From contig CM060114.1 of the NCBI GenBank assembly GCA_030522415.1, forward strand, positions 22,859,304 to 22,923,303: a stretch of DNA of 64,000 nt. Direction: 5' to 3'. Within the stretch, counting starts at the first letter, position 1; every line of letters begins with the position of its first letter. Of this stretch, positions 33,483 through 45,831 are shown piece by piece. Position numbers and translations under genes: made by a program. Below the pieces are notes generated by a model. It did not search any database and had not been told where the DNA came from. It saw only the letters and a list, made by a program, of their open reading frames with translations. The stretch is from Channallabes apus. Lineage: Eukaryota > Chordata > Actinopteri > Siluriformes > Clariidae.

Positions 33483-33632
33483 AATAAACACTTTTGTCCG
33501 TATGTTGTTCATCTGGTCCACCTTGTCTTCTATCTTGACCTAGGATAAAACATTCAATTGCTCCTCTGCTTCATTCCTTTTCATGCCACTCTGAAGATGT
33601 TGAGTAAACCTTGTATCTTGTCTTCCTTGCAG

Positions 33633-33680
33633 GGGCTCAAACAGAGAAAATCCTCTGGAAGCTGTGGGATTTATCTGTCC
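33633..33680 (+). CDS. Candidate host exon (48 nt), partial gene
   Basis: A good acceptor (TATCTTGTCTTCCTTGCAG) ends at 33632 and a donor (GTATGTGA) starts at 33681. The 48 bases are open in two frames. Both join in phase to the candidate last exon at 34916: one as GFIC-P-ECSRSS, the other as WDLSV-L-NVHAHP. I do not recognise either protein. It lies in DNA free of recognised repeats. It is an inference from splice signals only. Confidence 0.35.
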
Positions 33681-34915
33681 GTATGTGAACAGCAGAAACC
33701 AGGTCATATTCATGCTGTCATATCCATTGAGTCTTGATTGAACCCCCCAACCACTGGATCAGTCTGAGGGTTGAATGGTTTATGTGCCATGACATAAAAT
33801 GTATGCTTTGCTCTGCTTTCACTTTTTTCAGTTATGCATTCCTAAATAGTTTTTCTGCAAGTACTGTATCCATAGCAATTCTTAAAAGATAGCTCAACAG
33901 TAACAGACTAATTAATTAGTGGCACTCTAATTTTCTTCCTAGGGCTTTAAAGTGGCACTTGGGCAAGATTCCCAATGCCTAGGTACTGGCAGGACCAATA
34001 AAACTGACTCACTGTTCTATTCTATTCTCTTTCAGTATGTCCTAGATAGTTTACGGGTAAGTGTCCTGAGTGTTCTAAATTCAACACTTTTGAGGCATTT
34101 AGAGTGAATTAACTGCTCATTCTCTTTTTGACTCTTTACAACTTATATTCTTTAAGAATAAGTCAGACATTATGCTTACTGTATGTCATGTGCACTCTAT
34201 GTAAAAAAAAAAAAGGCTTGGATATTATTTAACATGCAAGTGTTTCTCAGTAAATAAGCCTGGCATTAAAGCCTGGCATTAAATTACAGCTGAAACCTTT
34301 TCAACAAGATTTTGTCTAATCCTCTTACCTGTTTTTAAAATGGGTTAAAAGTTTTATTAATATTTTCACTCATTCAGATTGTTTCACTGCCACTTTACTA
34401 GGGTTGACTTACTATTTGCCGACTCAGAGCGTTTCCAGGTACATTCAGCACCGACTGAGTCTGACTATAAACAGCAAAAGAAGGATGTATAATGTATAAT
34501 GTTACCTTTTTTTTTAGGAAGCAGCAGAGGATTAAAGCAAATAGATATCAGTTAGGACTCTCCTTAAGTAAATGCATGGAGCACATAATACATTTCAATA
34601 AACCGATATTGCAGTGGTAGATAAAAAAAAAAACAACACTTGCAGTTTGATCTAATCCATTTGGACTGAACACTGAACAGGCTATTTATAGACTGGGTAA
34701 CAAATTCCATTTTCATTTGCAGGTCTAGAGGGCGCCAAAATCATCAGGAAATGCATCAACAACATGTTATAACATGTATGGCGTGACATAAATGTTATTG
34801 CTGTTTTATTTCTTATTACTTTTAGTTTGTGTGTGTGGGTGTATGTGTTTTCATGAGACCAAAAACTCTACTACTACCAACTAACTCTCCACCTTTCTTT
34901 CTCTGTTTCTCTCAG

Positions 34916-35052
34916 TGAATGTTCACGCTCATCCTACCAGTGCCACAAAGAGCAGCGTTGCCATGGCAACTGCCTCCGCCAGTATGCCTCCTCTCCTCGG
35001 CTCCGATAAAGGGTCTGGCAGAAGCCGTCCCACCAAACCACTGAGTTTATGA
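34916..35052 (+). CDS. Candidate terminal host exon, partial gene
   Basis: A very strong acceptor precedes it (CTAAC branch-like site, then a long pyrimidine tract and TTTCTCTCAG). Two frames are open across the exon start. Frame A gives a Cys-rich tail (ECSRSSYQCHKEQRCHGNC) with a stop at 35007-35009. Frame B gives a Ser/Thr/Ala-rich tail (SATKSSVAMATASASMPPLL) with a stop at 35050-35052. Phase fits the 48-nt exon upstream in both cases. No gene family is recognised. A spurious exon is possible, but the coincidence of a donor, an acceptor and phase makes it worth keeping. Confidence 0.38.
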
Positions 35053-35559
35053 GAAAAAGAAAGGGAAACAGAAAGATAAGGAAGAGGAAGAAGGCCAGGC
35101 TTATATAACTCATCCAATTTTAAAGACACTGCTATAAATGGAGGCTGTTACATAAAACTCAAAATTCCTACATACTGTAGCTCAGTTTCAGAGACTCAGA
35201 AACACAGACACATCTTTACATATAATTTACTCAGAGAACTGATCAAATGACATAGGAGTGATGAAGTGTCATAGGAGTGCCAAAGATGCACTACTCATCA
35301 GACTCAGGCAGACTTGTCACTAATGTGGCACTAGGCATTAGTGCCACATACGACTCTATTTTGCTTTTATATGTTCATACGCAATTGTTCCAGAAGCTTA
35401 ATGCTTTGTTCAAATGCAGTTTTGCAAACCTCCTGCATGCTTCCATTTTCTTTTTAGACAGGAGAAGCTTTCTGTTGACCTTCCAAACAAACTGTACTTA
35501 TTCAGTATTCTTCTAATTGTGGTATCATGAACTTTATGCTCAGCGAGGCCTGTAGTGTG

Positions 35560-35775
35560 TGAGATGTAATGCTTGCATTTATTTGTATTTCTCTGACAAT
35601 TGTATGATCTGACCTTAGGGTGAATTTGCTGGGACGTCCACTTCTGGGATGATTACTGTATCTGTCTTGAATGGTTTCTCACTGTAAAACTTTGAACTCC
35701 AAATTCTTTGCAAATAGTTTTATAACCCTTTCCAGATTGATGTGCAGCAACAATAGCTGCCAAAATGTCTGGTTT
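35560..35775 (-). pseudogene. Tc1 transposase N-terminal scrap
   Basis: The minus strand reads AAIVAAHQSGKGYKTICKEF, the first helix-turn-helix of a Tc1 transposase, then a degraded hook region. Stops and frame changes follow. No inverted ends found. Confidence 0.65.
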
Positions 35776-35829
35776 TATAGAGGTCTGCACATCTGCTGAT
35801 GATCACTTAATAAAGTGCTGGTAATTAGC

Positions 35830-36960
35830 ATTACCTGGCTGCAACTTAACCTCTTAAATCCTGCGGAAGGGGCCACATGTTTTTCTTTCCATTTTTCTCT
35901 TTTTGTTTAAATAAATAATGGTACAGTGAAAAAAAGTTATATGATGTTATTTGTATGAGGATTTATTTGCCTAATACTAGGACCCATTATGATCAGATAA
36001 TTGACTGAAAAGCATGTACTGTACTGTAGTATTAAAAGAGGGGTTATTAACTTTTGAAAATGACAGTATGACTTTATGACTTTTAACCACTTTGAACATT
36101 GTCACAAATCAACTTAATTGCCAATTACTTAACTGAAAAATACGAGCGAACCAATATACATTGCTGCAAATTTAAATTTAAAATACATGTTGACAGCAAA
36201 CCATATCATCAAAATAATAGTACAGGATTTCCACATACAGACTTGATTGTAAATCATATTACTTACACTACTCTACTACTATACGGCTGTAATCACTGAT
36301 AATACACATATTAACTTTGATTATTACTGACCCAAAATTCACACATTTGACATAATAAACATAATACACCCCATTACAATACATGCATTGAATTTTCTTG
36401 TTAGATATTCAGATTTGATGAGATACAGCTTTGAACTTTGAATGAGGCTATTTTTAAGTCCATTCTGCAGACACTGGTCCTGGTCTCAGTGAGCTCCAGT
36501 CATTACTCTCCCTATCATCAATCCATCTGCTAAATGAAGCCATGGAAACAAAGTAAGAATGTACCAAATGGTTACGGCAGTTACATCTCTGCAGAAACCG
36601 GATATTGTAACCCCTGACAACCGTGAGATTTAGGCAGTCAGTCCTGTAAAACCACTCGGGCAAACCAGGTCACAAATAATGACACAAGTAATTGACAGAG
36701 GCGGGAGTGTGGCAAGCTGGGTACATTCATGGTGGATTGGTTCAAGATCTCTATATGAAATGGAAAAGACACGGCCAAATAAAAGGAAAAAAGAAGTGAG
36801 AAATTACTGTAACACTTTAATAGAACTGACATACCCTCTCTCTCTCTTACTCTCTCTCTCTCAAAATGTGTGTGTGTGTGTGTGTGTGTGTAAGGTTATA
36901 TCAGTTTTAAATCTGTTTACACAGAAAAGTTAAGGAAGAAGGTAGCCAAAATATGTGTCA
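35830..36960. other. Unique-looking non-coding DNA
   Basis: No gene seen. A (TC)n-(TG)n microsatellite lies at 36838-36892. The 36455-36760 stretch is balanced and non-repetitive and could be a conserved non-coding element, untested. Confidence 0.4.
36838..36892. repeat. (TC)n-(TG)n microsatellite
   Basis: Interrupted TC run followed by a TG run. Confidence 0.93.
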
Positions 36961-37023
36961 AATTATACAGTGGTGTGAAAAACTATTTGACCCTTTCCTG
37001 ATTTCTTATTCTTTTGCATGTTT

Positions 37024-37399
37024 CATTCATTCATTCATTCATCTTCTATACCGCTTTATCCTTATATACAGGGTCGCGGGGGACTGGAGCCTATCCCAGG
37101 AAACTTAGGGCACAAGGCGGGGTACACCCTGGACAGGGTGCCAATCCATCGCAGGGCACACACACATACTCATTCACACACTCATTCACACACTACGGGC
37201 AATTTGTAATGTCAATTTACCTAACCTACATGTCTTTGGATTGTGGGAGGAAACCGGAGTACCCGGAGGAACGGGGTAGCACGGGGAGAACATGCAAACT
37301 CCATGCACACAGAGACGGGAATCGAGCCTGCCCCGGGAATCGACCCCGGACCCTGGCGGTGCAAGGCGACAGTGCTAACCACTACACCACCGTGCCGCC
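37024..37399 (-). mobile_element. SINE in the Tc1 terminal repeat
   Basis: A 13-bp duplication, CTTTTGCATGTTT, flanks it (37011-37023 and 37400-37412). Full layout in minus sense: tRNA-like head (GGCGGCACGGTGGTGTAGTG), box B, the GTTTGCATGTTCTCC core, the GGATTGGCACCCTG tail, and AATG repeats at the 3' end. Confidence 0.95.
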
Positions 37400-37732
37400 C
37401 TTTTGCATGTTTGTCACACTTAAATGTTTCTGCTCATCAAAAACCGTTAACTATTAGTCAAAGATAACATAATTGAACACAAAATGCAGTTTTTAAATGA
37501 AGGTTTACGTTATTAAGCGAGAAAAAAACTCCAAATCTACAGCCCTGTGTGAAAAAGTGATTGCCCCTCTTGTTAAAAAATAACTTTACTGTGGTTTATC
37601 ACACCTGAGTTAAATTTCTGTAGTCACCCCCAGGCCTGATTACTTCCACATCTGTTTCAATCAAGAAATCACTTAAATAGCAGCTACCTGACACAGAGAA
37701 GTAGACCAAAACCACCTCAAAAGCTAGACATC

Positions 37733-38732
37733 ATGCCAAGATCCAAAGAAAAATTCAGGAACAAATGAGAACAAAAGTAATTGAGATCTATCAGTCTGGT
37801 AAAGGTTATAAAGCCATATCTAAAGCTTTGGCACTCCATCGAACCACAGTGAGAGACATTATCCACAAATGGCAAAAACATGGAACAGTGGTGAACCTTC
37901 CCAGGAGTGGCCGGCTGACCAAAATTACCCCAAGAGCGCAGAGACAACTCATCCGAGAGGCCACGAAAGACCCCAGGACAACATCTAAAGAACTGCAGGC
38001 CTCACTTGCCTCAATTAAGGTCAGTGTTCACAACTCCACCAGAAGAAAGAGACTGGGCAAAAACGGCCTGCATGGCAGATTTCCAAGGCGCTAACCACTT
38101 TTAAGCAAAAAGAACATTAAGGCTCGTCTCAATTTTGCTAAAAAACATCTCAATGAATGCCAAGACTTTTGGGAAAATACCTTGTGGACCGATGAGACAA
38201 AAGTTTAACTTTTTGGAAGGTGCGTGTCCCGTTACATCTGGCATAAAAGTAACACAGCATTTCAGTAAAATATGGTGGTGGTAGTGTGATGGTCTGGGGT
38301 TGTTTTGCTGCTTCAGGGCCTGGAAGGCTTGCTGTGATAGATGGAACCATGAATTCTACTGTCTACCAAAAAATCTTGAAGGAGAATGTCCGGCCATCTG
38401 TTCGTCAACTCAAGCTGAAGCGATCTTGGGTGCTGCAGCAGGACAATGACCCAAAACACACCAGCAAATCCACCTCTGAATGGCTGAAGAAAAACAAAAT
38501 GAAGACTTTGGAGTGGCCTAGTCAAAGTCCTGACCTGAATCCTATTGAGATGTTGTGGCATGACCTTAAAAAGGCGGTTCATGCTAGAAAACCCTCAAAT
38601 AAAGCTGAATTACAACAATTCTGCAAAGATGAGTGGGCCAAAATTCCTCCAGAGCGCTGTAAAAGACTCGTTGCAAGTTATCGCAAACACTTGATTGCAG
38701 TTATTGCTGCTAAGGGTGGCCCAACCAGTTAT
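37733..38732 (+). pseudogene. Tc1 transposase, broken
   Basis: Same protein as at 12416-13438. Pieces: SGKGYKAISKALALHRTTVR, then the catalytic Asp region (WTDETKV), which is followed by a stop (TTTAAC where the other copy has GTTGAAC), then [30 protein letters not shown] and DLNPIEMLWHDLKKAV. Frame changes lie near 37755, near 38095 (premature TAA) and near 38270. The last codon region is cut by the L2 insertion. The breaks differ from those in the 12198 copy. Confidence 0.94.
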
Positions 38733-38987
38733 AGACGGTTTTCCTGTTGGTGACGTAGCTTCCTGTTTTTGTATCATTGCCGTGAAAGTTTCGCGTTTGT
38801 ATCAGCGTTTAAACTACATCGCTTTATAGAGTAATAATATTAATAGCAACTAGCTTTTACATCTCCATACTATTTGGCTTCGCCTTTTTTCTGCAATTTT
38901 TGGAGAACGCGGGAGTTTCCTCGTCTAAAAGCAACAAACGGAATTCATCTCCAAACAAATAAAACTCCGACACAGAGGTACGTTATC

Positions 38988-39872
38988 ATGTCTACTATTC
39001 AGCTCATTCAGTGTGTAGAGTGCAGGATGTTTAGACATTCTTCCTCCGTCATTAGCGATAATTTTATTTGTGATTGGTGTGTGTTAGTGAGCACTCTGAC
39101 GGAGAAGATATCAGCATTAGAGGAGCGCATCCAGACTTTAGAGAGTGTTAGACAGTGTGAGAGCAGCGTTATTCCCGTAGCGGACAGTCTGGGTGCCACA
39201 GGCGGAGATAAACAGCCCCCGACTCTGGCATTAGAGCCCTCACAGCGGGGCGAGTGGGTGACGACTCGGCGGCATACTCGTTCAGCCAAAGCTAACGCTA
39301 AGGCTAGCCCACCGGAGCACACCTCCTCTGCGCTTCACGTGTCCAACAGGTTTGCTCTCCTCAGTGATGCACCCGCTGAGAAACCTGAAAGAGCTCTGGT
39401 TATAGGAGACTCTATACTGAGACACGTGAAATTAGCTAGACCTTTAGGGGCGCCAGCGGCAGTGGTTAGGTGTATCCCGGGAGCCAGAGCACCGAACATA
39501 GCAGGTAATCTTAGGGCTCTAGGACAGCACAGGTTCTCTAAGATAGTGGTACATGCTGGAGCTAACGATATACGCCTTCGTCAGTCAGAGGTTAGTAAGA
39601 GTAACTTTACAGAGGTGTTTAAATTAGCGAAGGCGATGTCCGATGAAGTAGTATGCTCTGGTCCCATCCCAATGAGACGTGGCGACATAGCTTACAGCAG
39701 TTTATGGTCGCTGAACCGCTGGATGTCCAGGTGGTGCTCCGAAAATAATGTGGGCTTCATAGACAAAGCTGGCCTGTTAGGGCGGGACAGTGTCCATCCC
39801 ACTCGGGAAGGTGCTGCTCTCATTTCCTGTAGTATAGATCATAGTCTCAGTAGAGGTCTAGTTAATCGGTGA
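38988..39872 (+). CDS. L2 ORF1: Cys-rich finger, coiled coil and SGNH esterase
   Basis: I chose the ATG at 38988 (MSTIQLIQCVECRMFRHSSS), because the upstream in-frame ATG at 38874 lies in 5'-UTR-like sequence. Residues about 9-33 hold two CxxC pairs (CVEC and CDWC), a likely zinc ribbon or PHD-type finger. Then comes a coiled-coil stretch (LTEKISALEERIQTLESV), a Ser/Ala-rich linker, and an esterase domain from about residue 135. Its catalytic blocks are visible: Ser in VIGDSILRH, Asn in HAGANDIRL, and Asp/His in DSVHPTREGA. CR1 and L2 elements carry such esterase ORF1 proteins, which bind RNA or membranes in ways still poorly understood. The frame is intact over 294 codons. Confidence 0.92.
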   Translation: MSTIQLIQCVECRMFRHSSSVISDNFICDWCVLVSTLTEKISALEERIQTLESVRQCESSVIPVADSLGATGGDKQPPTLALEPSQRGEWVTTRRHTRSAKANAKASPPEHTSSALHVSNRFALLSDAPAEKPERALVIGDSILRHVKLARPLGAPAAVVRCIPGARAPNIAGNLRALGQHRFSKIVVHAGANDIRLRQSEVSKSNFTEVFKLAKAMSDEVVCSGPIPMRRGDIAYSSLWSLNRWMSRWCSENNVGFIDKAGLLGRDSVHPTREGAALISCSIDHSLSRGLVNR

Positions 39873-39968
39873 CAATCCAGAGCCCAGGCCAGGGAGCAGA
39901 CAGACAGGCTAAACCAACCGTCTGCTAGCTGCATAGAGTCGTCACTCAGGGTTCACCATATTGAGACT

Positions 39969-42920
39969 GTGTCTGTTCCCCGATCTAAGCAAAAATATAG
40001 AAAGACTCAGAAAGTCTGTTTCAATAATCTAATTAACATAAAGACCACAAACTCAGATCATACTGAATGCGCAGCCGGCAACTCTGATCTGAAGCTAGGA
40101 TTGTTAAATATTAGATCTCTCGCATCAAAAGCAGTTATTGTTAATGAAATTATCACAGATCAGGCGTTTGATATACTCTGTTTAACTGAAACATGGGTTA
40201 AACAGGATGAGTATGTAGCTCTAAATGAAGCTAGTCATCCTGGATACAGCTACATACACCAGCCTCGGTTAACTGGTAGAGGAGGAGGCGTCGCAGTTAT
40301 TCATGATGATAATCTGTCTATCGTACAAAAACACGGACACAAATTTAACTCATTTGAAATTCTTTATAGTAACATAAGTATACTTAAGTATATTAAGTCA
40401 GCTCAGTCGATTCCACTAATTATAATTTACAGACCTCCAGGGCCGTATTCTGAATTTCTTAGTGAATTTGCGGATTTCATCTCAGACCTGGTCGTTTCTA
40501 TAGACAAAGCGTTAATTGCTGGAGATTTTAACATTCATTTTGAGAATCCAGAAGACCCTCTGAGAACAGCATTTATGTCAATACTGGACTCTGTAGGCGT
40601 AAATCAGTGTGTAGTAGGACCCACTCATAAAGCAGGTCACACTTTAGACTTAATAATATTTTTCTGATTAAGTATAAGAAATGTATTCACAATTCCACTG
40701 TCTGAAATTATCTCAGATCATTATCTTGTCTCAATTCAAGTGTGTCACAGTGATAATGTACGCACAGCACCGCGCTACCGTATTAAACGTACATTCACAT
40801 CAACTACCACACGAAGTTTTATCAGTAATCTCCCAGAGTTACCAACTTCAATTAGGTCACCGTCTGACCCCACAGAACTCGATCAGGCGACTGAATATTT
40901 AGAGTTGACATTTCGTTGTACCTTAGATAATGTAGCTCCAGCTAAAAGAAAAATTATTAGAGATAAGAAACTCGCTCCCTGGTATAACGATCACACGCGC
41001 ATTTTAAAACAGACAGGAAATTAGAGCATAAATGGCATCAAACTAAATTGTTAGTATTTCAAATAGCATGGAAAGAGAGCATCCTGAACTATAGGAAAGC
41101 TCTTAGTGTAGCCAGGTCAACGTATCTCTCCACTCTTATAGAACAAATTTAAAATAATCCTAGATGTTTATTTAATACCGTAGCCAAATTAACCAGAAAT
41201 AAGACCACTACAGAAATCTCCACAACAACATCATGCAATAGCGAGGACTTCATGAACTTGTGAACTTCATGAACTTCATAAAATTTGAAACCGAACAATG
41301 TAATTGATACAGATATTAACCTAGCCATGTCAGATTCAAACCTAGAATACTTTACTCCCCTTGAAGAGAATGAACTAATTTCATTCATCTCTTCTGCAAA
41401 TTAATCAACCTGTATATTAGATCCTATACCGACACATTTTCTTAAACAGATAGTAGGTACCAGTAATAACAGAAGCGCTGTTGAGAATAATTAATTCCTC
41501 ACTCAGCATTGGTTATTTTCCAAACTCTTTTAAATTAGCAGTTATCAAACCAATAATTAAGAAACCTGACCTCGACCCCTGTCAGCTGTCCAATTACAGG
41601 CCAATATCAAACCTCCCCTTTATCTCTAAGATTCTGGAAAAGATAGTAGCAGAGCAGCTATGCTCATATCTACATAGAAATGCCATACATGAACTGTATC
41701 AGTCAGGATTTAGGCCTCAACACAGCACAGAAACAGCACTCGTTAAAGTAGTAAATGACCTCCTATTGGCCTCTGATCAGGGTTGTGTAACTATGCTTGT
41801 ATTACTCGACCTCAGTGCAGCTTTTGACACCATTGATCATGCTATTCTTCTTCACAGATTAGAAAATGTAGTAGGAATTAAGGGTACAGCCCTCTCCTGG
41901 CTCAGATCCTATTTGACCGATCGTTATCAGTATGTAGACTTAAATGGTGATTATTCTGCATGTTCTCTAGTGGAGTTTGGCGTTCCGCAGGGTTCAGTTT
42001 TAGGCCCACTGCTTTTTTCCCTTTACATGCTTCCTCTGGGCAACATAATCCGTAAGCATGGTATTAGTTTTCATTGTTATGCTGACGACACACAGCTATA
42101 CGTCTCAACAAAACCTGATGAGAAAAACCATCTTACTAAAGTTGAGCAATGTGTGCAGGACATAAGAAATTGGATGCTAATTAACTTCCTTCTGCTTAAT
42201 CCGGATAAGACAGAAGTTCTAGTCATAGGACCGCATACAGCTAGAAGTAAAATCTTAGATCACACCGTAACTTTAGATGGCCTTTCTGTTCCATCAAGTG
42301 CAACAGTAAAAGACCTCGGTGTGATTATAGATTCCAGCCTTTCATTTGAAGCTCATGTAGATAATATCACCAGGATAGCATTCTTTCACCTCACAAATAT
42401 TGCCAAGATAAGAAATATATTGTCGCTAAACAATGCAGAAAAACTAGTTCATGCTTTTATGACTTCTAGGTTGGACTATTGTAATGCTTTACTGTCTGGT
42501 TGTTCAGTTAGGTGCATAAACAAGCTTCAGCTAGTCCAGAATGCAGCAGCGAGAGTCCTCACTAGAACAAGAAGATATGAGCACATCACCCCTATCCTAT
42601 CTTCACTACATTGGCTCCCTGTGAAATTTCGCATTGATTTTAAAATACTACTCATGACATATAAAGCATTAAATGGTCTCGCGCCGCAGTATCTGAGCGA
42701 ACTGCTAGTGTCTTACGATCCGCCACGCCTACTTCGGTCAAAGGATGCAGGCTGCTTGTCAGTACCGCGTATTATGAAAACTACAGCTGGGGGCAGAGCT
42801 TTTTCTTACAAAGCCCCAAAATTATGGAATAGTCTTCCAAATAGTGTTCGGGACTCAGAAACAGTCTCAGTGTTTAAGTCTAGGCTCAAAACCTATTTAT
42901 TTACCCAAGCATTTTTATAA
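39969..42920 (+). pseudogene. L2 ORF2: endonuclease, RT and C-terminal domain, broken
   Basis: The endonuclease begins LGLLNIRSLASKAVIVNEI, with LCLTETWV (catalytic Glu), RGGGVAVIHDD, IIYRPPGP and GDFNIHFE (Asp/Asn). An in-frame TGA at 40665-40667 interrupts it just before [10 protein letters not shown], where the frame continues. Deletions near 41015 and 41255 and other small changes break the linker. From 41481 the RT is open to the end: [52 protein letters not shown] and the CR1/L2 C-terminal domain, ending [10 protein letters not shown]. Only a handful of changes separate this copy from a working reading frame. Confidence 0.93.
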
Positions 42921-44534
42921 ATAGATTTGCCATAAGGTAAAGGAGCAGATCTGGGGGACTCATGGACGTAGAGTATTATGGTGAACTGGTATGTTTAGAT
43001 GCTGTCTTCCTCAGTCTCATTTGATCACTCAGGTTTGTTGAAGGTGAGGTGATTGTTTGCTTTACATCTCAGGGAGCCCTCATGTTTGTGTTTCCTTCTG
43101 GCTCTCCCTTTTAGTTATGCTGTCATAGTTAGTCCTGTTGGAGTCCCTGCTTGCACTCTACAGTAAATATACATTCACATTAGACATTGTGACTGTGACC
43201 ATACCTAATTGCAATCTCTCCTCCTCTTCTCTTCCTCCCCCTCTTTCTCTTTCCTCTCTCCCCCTGTCTCCTCCTTTCACTCTTTCTCTCTCTCTCTCTC
43301 TGTCGAGCTACACATGTGGTTCCTGAGCTGCCAGTGATCCAGACTCCCTCTGCCCTCCGGACCTGTCTGACCCATCCTGGTGCCCCATTTCTGGTTGGAG
43401 GTCTCGTCGCATGGATGCCCCGTGTGTCTCTTTAGGATGCGTCTGGTGGTTGGGGATGATTCTATCTACTTAGAAGATGGTTCTGGCCTCGACTGGTGTT
43501 GTCAGTTGTTTCTCTGAGGACTTGACAATTCGATAGTTCATGACTGGAACTTTCTACAAGTCTATCTGAGTCTCCAATAACTACTGGACTCCATTTTACA
43601 TCAACTATTATAACATCAATTAACATCAACTATTATATCTGAACCTAACACTTAACACTGTATAAATGCAGATCATTTCCTGCTATCTGTTTCACCCAGA
43701 TGAGGATGGGTTCCCTGTTGAGTCTGGTTCCTCTCAAGGTTTCTTCCTATTACCATCTCAGGGAGTTTTCCCTTGCCACTGTCGCCCTCGGGCTTGCTCA
43801 CCAGGGACTATCTGAACATTTTGATTCATACACATTCACATTCCACACAAACTTAAATAGTTCTTTTGATTGTGTAAAGCTGTTTTGAGACAATGTTAAT
43901 TGTTAAAAGCGCTATACAAATAAAATTGAATTGAATTGAATTGAATGATTAGGTTCAGGGGGCAATTACTTTTTCACACAGGGCCATGTAGGTTTGGATT
44001 TTTTTTCTCCCTAAATAAAAAAAATTTTGTGTTTACTTGTGTTATCTTTGACTAATAGTTAAATGTGTTTGATGATCAGAAACATTTTGTGTGACAAACA
44101 TGCAAAAGAATAAGAAATCAGGAGGGGGGCAAATAGTTTTCCACACCACTGTATTTCATAGAACAATTTACCTCTTGACATGTGTTCGAATATTATTATA
44201 CAATTTTTTTTCTTGATTAATAATATGTTCTTTTTGGTGTTTCCCAAACCAGATAAACAGCTGGTCAGTGATCCACCACCTTGCAGTCATGTATGCATAA
44301 TGCTTGAAAGCCTTCACTGGATTAATGCTTGCCCAGGAGACATACTCATTTGCAAGAGCAGGTAGGGTGACAGGTGAATTGATATACTGACATACTGGAG
44401 CGATTGATACTGATTGATATACTGTAGTGTTTCGTGTCGTCAATTTATTTGGTAGGAAAGCTGGAATATGGCATCCAATATGCAATTAATCTAACATACA
44501 GCGATCCTCTCACATATTCAATGCTATACTGTAC

Positions 44535-44628
44535 CTTGCAACTTACAGAACTTAAAGTATCTTCTGCTAACACTTTGGTACCAGATACCAAGTCCATGCC
44601 TTGATCGTTCGGAGTTGTTTCGGTGAAT
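44535..44628 (+). pseudogene. Tc1 transposase 3' scrap
   Basis: CAACTTACAGAACTTAAAG then TCTGCTAACACTTTGGTACC matches the 3' coding end of the Tc1 family found whole at 44773-45831. About 90 bp only. Confidence 0.65.
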
Positions 44629-44772
44629 ACACAATAGGTGTATTTTTTTTTTATATGGTATCAGTTGAAAAGGCAATATGATTTGCTTTCATTTTTTGCA
44701 GCAAGACAAACAAATTACACATATTTTCAGTCAACATGCAGACAGTGTTTGCACTGGGGCCGAGAACTCATT

Positions 44773-45831
44773 TACACTGACCAGTTAAAACATTAAGAAC
44801 ACTGATAGGTGAAGTGAATAACAATGATTATAAGTATATATACTGTAGACACCTGTCAAAGGATGGTATATATTTGGCAGCATGTGAGCTGTCAGTTATT
44901 GAAGTTGATGTGCTAGAGGCAGGAAAATGGGCAAGCATTTTTTATATGGATCTGTTAGACTTTAACAATGGCCACATTGTGATGGTTAAAAAACTGGGTT
45001 AGAGCATCTCCAAAATGGCAGGTCTTCTGGGGTGTTCCTGATATGCAGTGGTCAGTACATACCAAAAGTAAACCAAGAAAGGACAAGTCATGAACTGTTG
45101 ACAGAGTCCTGGGGGTTCAAGGCCCATTAATCCACATGAAATGCAAAGGCTAGCCTGTTTGGGCCAATCCCGCAGAAGAGCTACAATAGCATGATATTCT
45201 ATAAAAAAAAATTGGCTCTGATAGATAGGGGTCAGAAGCCACAGTGCATAGGAGGTTGCTGTGTGTGGGGCTGTATAGCCATAGACTGGACAGAGCTGAC
45301 ATGTTGACCCCTGTCTCCTACTGAAATCTCATACAATTGGCATGTGAATGCCAGAACTTCACCATAGACCAATGGAAGAAGGGGGCCCGAGGTGATGGAT
45401 CATGCTTCCTTTTATATCATATGGATGGCTGGATACGTGAGCCTAACATATCAGGGCAGTAAATGACTCTAGGACTTTGAGCACCTACTGAAAATTCCCT
45501 TGATGATAGGATAATGTGCCCTGCCGCAGTGCATAGTCATTTAGGAATGGATTGAGGTCATGACAAAAAGTTTAAGTGGTTGACCTGGGCTCCAAATTTC
45601 CCAGATCATAATCTCCTTGACCATTTGTGGGGTGTATCTGATACATGAATGACCCACATTGCAACACACAGGACGTAAAGGTTCTGCTGCTAACACCTTG
45701 GTTCCAAATACCACAACACACCTTCAGAGGTCTTGTGGAGCCCATGGTTCAGAGATGTTTTGATGATGCAAGAGGGACCTACAGTACACACTGTTAAGAA
45801 GATGATTTTATTGTTATGGCTAATTAGTGTA
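44773..45831 (+). mobile_element. Old Tc1 transposon
   Basis: I recognise a common fish Tc1 family from its ordered blocks: TTGAAGTTGATGTGCTAGAG, CATTGTGATGGTTAAAAAAC, the GCAGGTCTTCTGGGGTGTTC block and the CCTTCAGAGGTCTTGTGGAG block near the end. The transposase has many stops and a deletion around 45430-45500. The ends (ACTGACCAGTTAAAACATTA and TGTTATGGCTAATTAGTGTA) are degraded inverted copies. Confidence 0.8.

Larger units (their letters stand above)
38733..43946 (+). mobile_element. L2 LINE, near full length
   Basis: 5.2 kb with a 5' UTR, ORF1, ORF2, 3' UTR and (TTGAA)n tail. It sits inside the Tc1 transposase end. Little or no target duplication is visible at the junctions (GTTAT on the left, TTAGGTTC on the right). 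The 3' half matches 23418-26669 closely. Confidence 0.93.
36968..44151 (+). mobile_element. Tc1 transposon, second copy of the 12198 family, split by two insertions
   Basis: The ends CAGTGGTGTGAAAAACTATT (36968) and CCACACCACTG (44151) are flanked by TA. The internal sequence matches 12198-13818 in reverse. A SINE (37024-37399) sits in the left terminal repeat, and an L2 LINE (38733-43946) sits at the very end of the transposase, between GTTAT and TAGGTTC of the parent sequence. Confidence 0.95.
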
